A stretch of 15,693 bases of DNA, from NCBI GenBank assembly GCA_946803715.1, contig CAMPET010000010.1, forward strand, positions 505,502 to 521,194. Direction: 5' to 3'. Below, piece by piece: positions 9,101-14,290 of this stretch. The first letter of the stretch is position 1, and every line of letters begins with the position of its first letter. The DNA is from Beroe ovata. Taxonomy: Eukaryota > Ctenophora > Nuda > Beroida > Beroidae. The translations under genes were made by a program, and so were the position numbers. The notes beneath the pieces were generated by a model. The model searched no databases and had not been told where the DNA came from. It saw nothing but the letters and a program-made list of their open reading frames with translations.

Positions 9101-11837
9101 GTCGGGATTTGCTCGTTTTAACGACCCGGCCATAACCAAGACAGATTTTACAGCCCTCATTCCGAAATCATAATGGTCCTGTTGGGACAGTTGCTCTGAA
9201 CATAGGGCGTACATACGGGTCATCTTGTGCGCGAGAGTCAGTGAATCCTCAAAACCTGACGGAGATATGATATATGAGACAGAAAGTCGACATAGTGGTT
9301 ACAGCAAATAGTGAGGGGGTCGTTATGTAGGATGACTATTGACTATCTTGCTTATAATCAAGAGAAGAGTCCTCATCTTACCTTCCGAATAGAGGATAAC
9401 CTCTGCAATCAAGGTATAGTCCGGCACCATCATAGCAAATGGACGGAACAAGGCTTTCAGGTTATCAGGCAACTCAGTACGACCAGCATAACCAGGGTTC
9501 ATGGTGATGAACGCCGCGCAGTTAGGATTCAACTTCAGTTCCCTGCCCTCAAACATGAACTTTGGCAGCTTTTGAGCCTTGGCGTTCCTGATAGTGAGGA
9601 GCTGCTGGGCAATGACGGACAGCACCTCAATGTCAATCCTGTTGAACTCGTCGAAACAACACCATGCTCCAGTGGCTGATAGACCGGAGAAGAACTTGCC
9701 CATCATGCGGTAGTCCAGACTCTCGGAACAGTTGAACACGACGCACTGTTTAGCCAGAGCTTTGGATAGATCCTGATAGAGGAATAGGTCATGATATACA
9801 GGAGACCTGGGACCTGGTCTTATGGTCACTGAGACCAGGTGACCTGGTAACAGAGACCAGCTCACTGAGTCAGTGAGACCACTTCATAGTTCATATCTCT
9901 CGCTCACCTTGGTGGTCTCAGTTTTACCAGTACCCGCAGGCCCGGCGGGGGCACCACCCAGATCGAGCTGTAGAGCCCCCATCAGACAGAGGTAGCACTT
10001 GTCTGTGAGGGGGGTTATGACGAGACGCATACTTGCACCGAGATACTCGTACCCATACACGTAGTAACTGTTACTCATCCTGGCAGGGGGAGAGGAGGGG
10101 TGTTGTATAGGAGGTATAGGTGGTGGTTAGTGACTAGTATAGGAGGTTGTAAGTGGCTAGTATAGGAGGTATAGGAGGTTGTAAGTGACTAGTATAGGAG
10201 GTAAAGGAGGTTGTAAGTGACTAGTATAGGAGGTATAGGAGGTAGTTAGTGACTAGTATAGGAGGTATAGGAGGTTGTAAGTGGCTAGTATAGGAGGTAA
10301 AAGTAACCAGGGAGGGGGAGGGAATATAGGAGAAATAATCGACAGACAGGAGATAAGAGTGAGATTGGAAATTTGGGGAGCAGGGTCAATATTGACAAGA
10401 AATTAAAAGAAGGGTGAATGTGGTACCTGATAACACAGTTGTCAATCTCATTGTCCCAGTAGTATCGCAGCTGCTTCAACCACTCAAACTCGTGCACGTT
10501 GTCCACTTTCTTCTTCACTAGGTCCGAGCAGATGTCTCTCAAGTGGACATCGATAGTGATCTTAGCCCCCAGGATGTTCCTGATTAGCTTCGGGATGTCT
10601 TGACGGACCAGGGCAGCGAGATTTGTCAGGTTCTGGTTTAGGACATTGAGTAATGAGTATACACGTGAGTATACACGTGAAAATCAGGTTTCTCTACAGG
10701 TTCCAGGAAATAGGCTAGTCTACAAGGATCAGGATCATTTGGGGCATTTCCTCTTACATCTATAGCTCGCTGGAGAGAACCCCTCATATTCTCCACTTTG
10801 TCAGTTCCCGTGGTCAGACTGCTCGTACAATCTCTACACCACTCAATCTGGCTGACTGCCAGGATAATCTGACTTGCGTGACTGAAGGGGAAGTGGGAGG
10901 TCGATAAATGGAGGGCTTGAGAGTACAATTTAGATAAAATTTCAAGGTAAGCAGTGAATGGAAATTTGGATGTTATAGAATGCATTTTCAATGAAAATTT
11001 CAAAATGCGTCAGAAGTTCTAATACGAAAGGAATACGAGCTGTTTCCTTCCCATCACCAATGGCTTCTCTTACCTGACAACCCAGTCATTTCTATCGGAC
11101 TGCTCGAAATCCTGGATAGCGAACTTGAGTAGTTTGCGGAGTGTTACCATCATGTTTTCTTCTACCAGACCGAGCCAGTTCTCAACATTACCCCTGAATA
11201 GTAAGTCACAGTGAGTGTAATTTCAATTAAAATAACTACCTACTTGAATTGAGAACAGTTGTCGGTGAGTAATTCTCACCTCGTATTCAGCTACTCACCT
11301 TGCTGTGAGAACAGCGAGTATAAACTACCTGAATTAGGTAAGTCACTCGGGAAAACACCCACCTGGCTTTGAGTCCCTTGCCGAGAGCCACTCTCTCCCC
11401 ATCAGGACTTAGCATGGCAATGATGTCATTGCTGTGCTGAACTTGTGAGGGTGTCTTTGCTCGTTCACCACTGGATGGTCTATTATCTGGCACCGTGCCA
11501 AACTCGAGACTGTGCGATGGGAGACCATGTTAATTGTTTCGAATTTTATGAGTTAATCGTGTGATTGTAGAGTAAAGTTGTTCCAGAATTATTACTGATA
11601 TGAGGTATAATGATACTTTCAATTTATCATCTCACCCCTTGATAGCATCGAAACACTTGCTAAGATGTGGCTGTACAGCCATTGGGTTACGAGTCTGTGC
11701 CAAGATCTGGAGAAGTTCATCATTTGACAGGAAGTAGAATCGAGGGAAAATGAGCCTCTTCGACTCGAGATAGTCCTCGAGACACTTGTTGATTTGGTCA
11801 AGGAGGCTGTTGTTGTTTTGGAATGTTTCCAACAGAC
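420..11837 (-). CDS. DNAH6: Axonemal dynein heavy chain, inner-arm DNAH6-like (17 exons visible, 5' end missing)
   Basis: This is the ATP-driven motor of a single-headed inner dynein arm, which slides doublet microtubules in motile cilia. Seventeen exons on the minus strand join in frame: 11636-11837, 11363-11509, 11074-11193, 10758-10881, 10427-10632, 9908-10079, 9382-9772, 8767-9255, 8532-8686, 8036-8416, 7678-7902, 7455-7556, 7210-7329, 6968-7112, 6601-6758, 6249-6393 and 420-6142. They give about 3,000 residues. P-loops lie near residues 312 (AAA1, GPAGTGKTE), 593 (AAA2, GPTGGGKT), 938 (AAA3, GGTGVGKS) and 1288 (AAA4, GVGGTGKQS). Stalk, AAA5, AAA6 and C-terminal domain follow. The C-terminus ([12 protein letters not shown], then [19 protein letters not shown], ending ALLCQLSQ) fits DNAH6 better than DNAH1, DNAH2 or DNAH7 as I recall them. 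Family length is about 4,150, so the tail and most of the linker are absent. No stop or frameshift interrupts the visible part. Dynein identity is near certain; the DNAH6 subtype is likely. Confidence 0.93.
3948..4895 (-). other. DNAH6: Dynein stalk: antiparallel coiled coil and microtubule-binding domain
   Basis: Encoded inside the terminal exon. The segment of about 405-535 (from the methionine at 6107) is rich in E, K, A, D and L with heptad spacing and ends in [20 protein letters not shown], as in dynein coiled coil 1. About 536-640 is the globular microtubule-binding tip ([19 protein letters not shown] to [16 protein letters not shown]). About 641-720 is the returning coiled coil 2 ([20 protein letters not shown] and on to [13 protein letters not shown]). 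Limits are estimated by eye. This part is well conserved with other inner-arm heavy chains, which argues for an intact motor. Confidence 0.85.
6249..6393 (-). CDS. DNAH6: Dynein exon, AAA3 ([14 protein letters not shown] segment)
   Basis: 145 nt. The acceptor CATCCACAG is followed in phase 0 by [20 protein letters not shown], the conserved dynein APPGGGRN block, then [21 protein letters not shown]. It ends ITK plus G before the donor GTAAGGAA, which joins GT of the next exon to restore glycine. The 3' intron is 106 nt. Confidence 0.95.
6419..6549. repeat. Intronic 32-bp minisatellite, two perfect and two decayed copies
   Basis: Copies at 6419-6450 and 6451-6482 are identical (unit starts gtcgtcatagcaacactcat). 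They are followed by a 29-nt decayed copy at 6483-6511 and a more diverged one to about 6549, all sharing gttgtcat and caacact/caatact words. The array fills most of the 207-nt dynein intron 6394-6600. It has no unique spacers, so it is a tandem array. Confidence 0.85.
6601..6758 (-). CDS. DNAH6: Dynein exon, AAA3 Walker B (VDDLNMP)
   Basis: 158 nt. It follows the acceptor TTTTCTCCAG, starts with GT of a split glycine and reads [19 protein letters not shown], then [27 protein letters not shown] holds the AAA3 Walker B acidic pair. The donor GTACACATAC is a GT site with weak agreement further in. The exon ends in phase 0 after Q. Confidence 0.95.
6799..6925. repeat. Degenerate 50-57 nt repeat in dynein intron
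   Basis: The word gacagygayatrg recurs at 6799, 6849 and 6906 inside the 209-nt intron 6759-6967. The second and third copies share the longer pattern gacatagaa / gatatagaa and a downstream cggatg. Copies are well decayed, so an old tandem triplication is likely but not certain. Confidence 0.45.
6968..7112 (-). CDS. DNAH6: Dynein exon following the AAA3 P-loop
   Basis: 145 nt, phase 0 after the acceptor CATTTCAG. It begins [16 protein letters not shown], so the serine completes the AAA3 P-loop GGTGVGKS across the junction. It then reads [20 protein letters not shown] and [10 protein letters not shown], ending with one base of glycine at the donor GTAAGATT. The upstream intron is 97 nt. Confidence 0.95.
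7210..7329 (-). CDS. DNAH6: Dynein exon, start of AAA3 with P-loop GGTGVGK
   Basis: 120 nt, exactly 40 codons, phase 0 at both ends. The acceptor CTTCCTTAG is followed by [20 protein letters not shown] and then [20 protein letters not shown] before the donor GTAAGAAA. The P-loop lysine is the last codon of the exon. Confidence 0.95.
7455..7556 (-). CDS. DNAH6: Dynein exon, AAA2-AAA3 linker segment
   Basis: 102 nt, 34 codons, phase 0. The acceptor TTAATCCCCAG is followed by [20 protein letters not shown] and [14 protein letters not shown], then the donor GTAAACGC. It is the shortest exon seen. The F-K-Y-x-x-x-V-P junction is typical of dynein entry into AAA3. Confidence 0.92.
7678..7902 (-). 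CDS. DNAH6: Dynein exon, C-terminal part of AAA2
   Basis: 225 nt, 75 codons, phase 0. It starts [20 protein letters not shown] after the acceptor CTCCATAG. It contains the hydrophobic [20 protein letters not shown] stretch common to dynein AAA2 and ends SDCPDIK before the donor GTAACATA. Confidence 0.94.
7972..8024. repeat. Tandem duplication, 28 and 25 nt, in dynein intron
   Basis: 7972-7999 and 8000-8024 both run ggtggggttagcag, then ggataaccaaa, differing mainly by a missing ctg/gct-type triplet. Both lie in the 133-nt intron 7903-8035. Read on the transcript strand, each copy carries GCTAACCCC, which resembles a branch-point sequence. Confidence 0.75.
8036..8416 (-). CDS. DNAH6: Dynein exon, AAA2 core ([13 protein letters not shown])
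   Basis: 381 nt, 127 codons, phase 0. After ATTTATCAG it reads [40 protein letters not shown] and later [20 protein letters not shown]. These are the AAA2 Walker B-region and sensor/R-finger-region blocks of axonemal dyneins. It ends NFIEAMAQ at the donor GTAATGGA. Confidence 0.96.
8532..8686 (-). CDS. DNAH6: Dynein exon, AAA2 segment
   Basis: 155 nt, starting with GC of a split glycine after the acceptor TACCGTCAG. It reads [20 protein letters not shown] and then [20 protein letters not shown], the conserved N-P-K ... M-G-x-L-Y-G block. It ends in phase 0 after AVQ at the donor GTATATGA. Confidence 0.95.
8767..9255 (-). CDS. DNAH6: Dynein exon, end of AAA1 and AAA2 P-loop
   Basis: 489 nt. 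It starts with GT of a glycine after CTCCGTCAG and reads [20 protein letters not shown], then [20 protein letters not shown], later [13 protein letters not shown] and [14 protein letters not shown]. The AAA2 P-loop GPTGGGKT lies at 8816-8839. It ends LHED plus G at the donor GTGAGTGT. The flanking 80-nt intron (8687-8766) is the shortest in the gene. Confidence 0.96.
9382..9772 (-). CDS. DNAH6: Dynein exon, AAA1 Walker B and sensor regions
   Basis: 391 nt, phase 0 at the start. After CTCTATCAG it reads [20 protein letters not shown], then [20 protein letters not shown] with the DE of Walker B, then [20 protein letters not shown] and [23 protein letters not shown]1 is the main ATPase site of dynein; its catalytic acidic pair and sensor asparagine are present. 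It ends YSE plus G at the donor GTAAGATG. Confidence 0.97.
9812..9877. repeat. Two adjacent inverted repeats in dynein intron
   Basis: ACCTGGTCT (9812-9820) and AGACCAGGT (9832-9840) are exact reverse complements around an 11-nt loop. CTCACTGA (9861-9868) and TCAGTGAG (9870-9877) are exact reverse complements around one base. Both sit in the 135-nt intron 9773-9907, near its 5' splice site on the minus strand. A folded intron RNA or a remnant of a small element are both possible. Confidence 0.6.
9908..10079 (-). CDS. DNAH6: Dynein exon, AAA1 P-loop ([12 protein letters not shown])
   Basis: 172 nt. The first G completes AGG (Arg) from the previous exon, after the acceptor CCCCTGCCAG. It reads [40 protein letters not shown] and [17 protein letters not shown], holding the main catalytic P-loop. 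The usual [16 protein letters not shown] appears here as [16 protein letters not shown]: proline to methionine and arginine to lysine. Confidence 0.97.
10105..10306. repeat. Intronic 32-bp minisatellite, about six copies
   Basis: The unit gactagtataggaggtata and its continuation is 32 nt. Full copies occupy 10155-10186, 10187-10218, 10219-10250 and 10251-10282. A 23-nt short copy is at 10132-10154, a partial copy at 10105-10131 and a decayed end at 10283-10306. It explains why intron 10080-10426 (347 nt) is the longest in the gene. On the transcript strand the array is pyrimidine-rich and lies 25-225 nt upstream of the acceptor. Confidence 0.9.
10427..10632 (-). CDS. DNAH6: Dynein exon, linker to AAA1 entry
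   Basis: 206 nt, phase 0 at the start. After CCTAAACCAG it reads [20 protein letters not shown], then [20 protein letters not shown], then a segment ending [14 protein letters not shown] plus AG. ITIDVHxRDI and RYYWDxxxDNCV are dynein landmarks just before AAA1. The donor is GTACCACA. Confidence 0.93.
10654..10677. repeat. Perfect 12-bp tandem duplication in dynein intron
   Basis: tgagtatacacg occurs at 10654-10665 and again at 10666-10677. Each copy contains the palindrome GTATAC and, with the next base pair, CACGTG. It lies 22 nt from the exon boundary at 10632. Confidence 0.75.
10758..10881 (-). CDS. DNAH6: Dynein exon, linker ([17 protein letters not shown])
   Basis: 124 nt. The first T completes AGT (Ser) from the exon before, after CCCCTTCAG. 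It reads [20 protein letters not shown] and ends SLQRAID in phase 0 at the donor GTAAGAGG. The VSQIxWCRD motif marks the late linker. The ORF stays open past the donor into intron, but the next exon resumes conserved text only with this junction. Confidence 0.92.
11074..11193 (-). CDS. DNAH6: Dynein exon, linker (GNVENWL)
   Basis: 120 nt. After TTACTATTCAG a single G completes AGG (Arg), giving [20 protein letters not shown], then [20 protein letters not shown]. It ends with AG of a split serine at the donor GTAAGAGA. The R-G-N-V-E-x-W-L block is conserved in axonemal heavy chains. Confidence 0.93.
11363..11509 (-). CDS. DNAH6: Dynein exon, linker ([18 protein letters not shown])
   Basis: 147 nt. 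T completes GGT (Gly) after ATCGCACAG. It reads [20 protein letters not shown], a variable loop, then [20 protein letters not shown] and LKA plus AG. The donor GTGGGTGT is acceptable. The SPDGE-V block is standard for this part of the linker. Confidence 0.92.
11636..11837 (-). CDS. DNAH6: Dynein 5'-most visible exon, linker ([19 protein letters not shown])
   Basis: 202 nt. It reads [20 protein letters not shown], then [20 protein letters not shown] and [10 protein letters not shown], ending GG at the donor GTGAGATG. The likely acceptor is ATGTCGCCAG, giving GT of a split glycine. It lacks a long pyrimidine tract, so this boundary is less certain than the others. The frame stays open to an ATG at 11938-11940, but the residues there do not look like dynein. 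No upstream dynein exon is found in the window. Confidence 0.88.
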
Positions 11838-12616
11838 CTGGCGACATTGGATTGTGAATAACTTGGCAATATTGGATTGAATTATTACGCGTGTGGAGGT
11901 AATTATTTGTAATTTCAAATTGGAGCAAAGACTGGGACATTATAAATAGTTTCCTCTCATGAGGATGATTTGATGAAAGCCATCACGAGCAGTAATGTGA
12001 GTGGCTTCAATCTCTCAGTCACATGTACAAGAGGAACTTCATGATCCGGCATGACTGCCACCGCCGATTGGAGCAACCATGGCCCACGTACTAAGGCAGA
12101 TCCATAGCCATGGATCAGTTTCACGATTTCAATTATTTGATATTGATATTTTCTTGCCCCCATGTATTTCGACATTACGCCCAGCCCATTCCCAACTCAT
12201 GAAACACACAGGTCCGTTTTCAAATGAAACATTATGAAAAACCTATCTGATTCCATCATCAAAAACATCTCGATCAGTGGTACAATTTCAAACATCCACT
12301 TCCAAATCAGGAACGGGAATTCAACTAATCCATCCGATGGTCCATCTATCACACTTTCAAAATCGGTTATCAGCACAGCGAAAAAACACGATAATTTATA
12401 CTTCGTTAAAGAAGGTGCATACTGTTCTTGTCAATATCAGGGACTGAATTGACAATTTTCTATCCATAATGAGACCTATTCATCGCGCTTGAGTGTGGTT
12501 CACCCCAAACTCTGGGAGTTTGAAGTACTTGCCAAAGACGGATATTTTAAAAGAAAAATATTCAGCCACACAGAGATAGAAACCACACTCGCGCGCCATC
12601 ATTTTCTGTCCAATAG
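11838..12616. other. Stretch with no recognised gene upstream of the visible dynein exons
   Basis: I see no dynein text in any frame here. A minus-strand open frame of 72 codons (11957-12175) and a plus-strand one of 72 codons (12234-12452) lack recognisable motifs. A TATAAATAG occurs on the plus strand at 11941-11949 without a supported gene. A 7-bp inverted repeat GATCCAT/ATGGATC with a 4-nt loop lies at 12099-12116. No AATAAA for the minus-strand gene ending at 12617 was found. Confidence 0.5.
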
Positions 12617-13108
12617 TTAGCCACTTTCTCCTCTGATATTGATGAGAAGTGAGTCGAGGAGAACCCATTGCTTGCGGAGTCTGGAGTAGAGTGTCGTCTT
12701 GTTGCTCGTGTCGATCGTGGAGCAATCTCCAGAGAAGTCGTCATCCACGCAGACCTCGGGGCTCATGTTTATCTCAGACAGACTGAGCCGGATCTCGTTT
12801 ATTCTCATAATATCCGCCTCGGTGAAGGAGCGGCCCGTGGCGGCGGCGTAACACCGGATCTCCGAGTAGGTCCTCATCAACTCGTACGCGAGATCAGTGT
12901 TGTTCTTCCCCACCATATCCTCCCGGCAGATGTTCAGTCGGCCAGGTTTCTCCTCCAGGGTCAGGCCCACCTCCTTCTCCAGGGCGGCGACGGTGTTCAT
13001 GCACTGTTCTATGGTGAACGCCAGGGGTTTGGGACACACGCTACACACACGTGTGGAGAGACGCGCACTGTCAGTCAGTGGGAGGAGGAGAAGGAGCTGG
13101 TACAACAT
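12617..13108 (-). CDS. Putative small secreted cysteine-containing helical protein, unrecognised
   Basis: A 163-codon frame, not assigned to any family. The N-terminus MLYQLLLLLPLTDSA looks like a short signal peptide. The rest has seven cysteines (spacing C-x2-C-x10-C-x24-C-x24-C-x33-C-x8-C) and two N-glycosylation sequons (NNT, NKT). By eye there are four amphipathic helical stretches: about FTIEQCMNTVAALEKEV, TDLAYELMRTYSEIRC, EADIMRINEIRLSLSEI and TTLYSRLRKQWVLLDSLLI. Third positions favour G and C, as expected for coding sequence. Caution: the leucine run is encoded by CTCCTTCTCCTCCTCC followed by CTGACTGACAG, which could be a pyrimidine tract and splice acceptor, making this an internal exon. 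The antisense frame 12668-13135 reads as a shadow. Confidence 0.5.
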   Translation of the reverse strand: MLYQLLLLLPLTDSARLSTRVCSVCPKPLAFTIEQCMNTVAALEKEVGLTLEEKPGRLNICREDMVGKNNTDLAYELMRTYSEIRCYAAATGRSFTEADIMRINEIRLSLSEINMSPEVCVDDDFSGDCSTIDTSNKTTLYSRLRKQWVLLDSLLINIRGESG

Positions 13109-13109
13109 T

Positions 13110-13132
13110 CTACAGGAAGGGGGGAGGGGGAG
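13110..13132 (-). promoter_or_regulatory. Strong splice-acceptor-like tract one base upstream of the ATG
   Basis: On the minus strand TTACTCCCCCTCCCCCC, then TTCCTGTAG, runs straight into A and the ATG at 13106-13108. This looks like a 3' splice site. It may end a 5' UTR intron, accept a spliced leader, or mark the 12617-13108 frame as an internal exon. I see no strong donor in the 200 nt upstream. Confidence 0.45.
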
Positions 13133-13336
13133 TAAGACAATTCCTGATCACACAGATATGAGAACAGTGGGTGTCATCCGGAGAGGGATTTGATAAAACG
13201 AAGATGGATACCTATAATATCGGAAGTCAAAATCTCAACAACTTTGAGCTATATTATATTGCCCAAATTTAGTCTAAACCTCCGCGATAAGCTGCCAGAC
13301 ATGGCAAATGAAATCGTTTATTGGTGGTTGAGTCTG

Positions 13337-13346
13337 TATTTATATA
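13337..13346 (-). promoter_or_regulatory. TATA box candidate for the 12617-13108 gene
   Basis: Minus-strand TATATAAATA, about 230 nt upstream of the ATG. A start site near 13310 would give a leader of about 200 nt, which contains a short upstream ORF beginning MSGSLSRRF. Confidence 0.35.
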
Positions 13347-13480
13347 GCACGATCGCTGCCCACAAACACGCGCATAAATAACGCGTTTTATTGTCACCAG
13401 TGCATGTGTGTGTCCCTCAATTTAACATAATCTGTGTCCGGCACACACATTTACATATTACTATTTGTAACGGGGGAGGG

Positions 13481-13728
13481 GGTCATAGGAGCACTCCACG
13501 CATAATATAGCTAAAGTCATGTGCCTTGGTCACGGTACTCACTTAGCTGGTCACTTTACCATTCACTTGAGTGTCGGAGCACAAAACGCCCACCGATATA
13601 TTATAATCCAACATGCGATTATAATCAATGTAGTCGTGGGGTGGTCACGGTCGAAAAGTATCGCTCATAAAAAGGTCACGAAAAGCATAATGTGCATCTT
13701 GGTTCATCTGGTCAGTATATATTGGTCA
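13481..13728 (+). promoter_or_regulatory. Cluster of seven same-strand GGTCA elements
   Basis: GGTCA begins at 13481, 13528, 13549, 13643, 13674, 13710 and 13724, four of them as GGTCAC; GGTTCA at 13701 is a near match. I see no TGACC on the plus strand within the cluster. GGTCA is the core of the nuclear-receptor half-site AGGTCA. The spacing is irregular (47, 21, 94, 31, 36, 14). It could be a binding-site cluster or a decayed repeat. Confidence 0.35.
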
Positions 13729-14124
13729 TGGCAAGTTCAGATACAATTCACACATATACACACAGCTAGACAGACAGGCAGGCAGCGCACAGATAGTCAC
13801 ACACACAACACTCTATAGACCCCTTGATTCCTGGAGATTTACTAGACTCAGAGAAGAAGATTCCCATGTCGCCCACCTCTCATTTGCGCGCGCGTTACAT
13901 GGTATACCTATAACCTATTGTAGGAAGGTGCAAGGATGTCAAATCTAAATCTGAGTACTCATGGTACTGGGTCCATACCATGTGTTGAGTGGTTATCGAG
14001 ACAGCATAATAGGAAAAATCGAAAATGAGAAGTTGGCATCGAATTTCATAAAGTAGATTTTACCAAGACTAAAACTTCGTTTCCGTACTTTTTATATTTT
14101 AAATCAGCAGTTGTCGTACAAGAG

Positions 14125-14290
14125 ATGTGCAATTTCCGATATTTCCGATATGTCTTGGCGGGTATCGCATTCTACTGCATGGTCGTGGTCAACCTTACAC
14201 GATCGGACTTCAACGTGACCATCTTGAAGATGATAGGTAACTGCAGCGATGCGAACAGCAGCTCAACTAACCAATTCTGTTGGAGCAAAG
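14125..14290 (+). CDS. SLC17-like exon 1: N-terminus, TM1, glycosylated loop
   Basis: 166 nt, ending in one base of glycine at the donor GTAGGAGA. The start codon is followed by CNFRYFRYV, where TTCCGATAT is repeated in tandem (FRYFRY). The first loop is short compared with vertebrate sialin but keeps two sequons. The following intron is 98 nt (14291-14388). Confidence 0.85.

Larger units (their letters stand above)
13109..14124. other. Intergenic region between divergent genes
   Basis: No convincing coding frame on either strand; the 99-codon plus frame at 13519-13818 is low-complexity at its end. It contains a TATA candidate (13337-13346), the GGTCA cluster (13481-13728), a CA/GACA-rich low-complexity run (about 13748-13810), a CG-alternating run gcgcgcgcg (about 13886-13894) and a 7-bp inverted repeat CATGGTA/TACCATG at 13960-13982. 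An AT-rich TATATTTT at 14093-14100 lies only 25 nt before the transporter ATG, followed by a pyrimidine-then-AG sequence at 14105-14110. Confidence 0.6.

Noticed and set aside
10105-10306. CRISPR-like array
   Set aside because: Copies are directly adjacent with no unique spacers and lie in a spliceosomal intron of an animal gene. It is a minisatellite.
420-11837. Dynein as a pseudogene because of the missing 5' end
   Set aside because: All 16 junctions are usable, the frame is intact over 3,000 codons and the four P-loops are complete, so the visible part looks to be under selection.
420-11837. Assignment to DNAH1, DNAH2 or the DNAH3/7/12 group
   Set aside because: The C-terminal GVMNPPMPV segment and the AAA4-stalk text fit DNAH6 better from memory. 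A tree would be decisive, so the subtype is held below the family call.
11957-12175. Minus-strand 72-codon frame as a dynein upstream exon
   Set aside because: It shows none of the linker landmarks expected before [10 protein letters not shown] and has no well-placed splice sites that keep the frame.
12234-12452. Plus-strand 72-codon frame downstream of TATAAATAG at 11941
   Set aside because: AT-rich, no motifs, and the TATA-like sequence is nearly 300 nt away. No support beyond being open.
12668-13135. Plus-strand open frame of 155 codons
   Set aside because: It is antisense to the better frame at 12617-13108. It has no leader, no motifs and a composition typical of a complementary-strand shadow.
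13519-13818. Plus-strand 99-codon frame in the intergenic region
   Set aside because: Its C-terminal part is a translated CA/GACA low-complexity run and the rest has no protein character.
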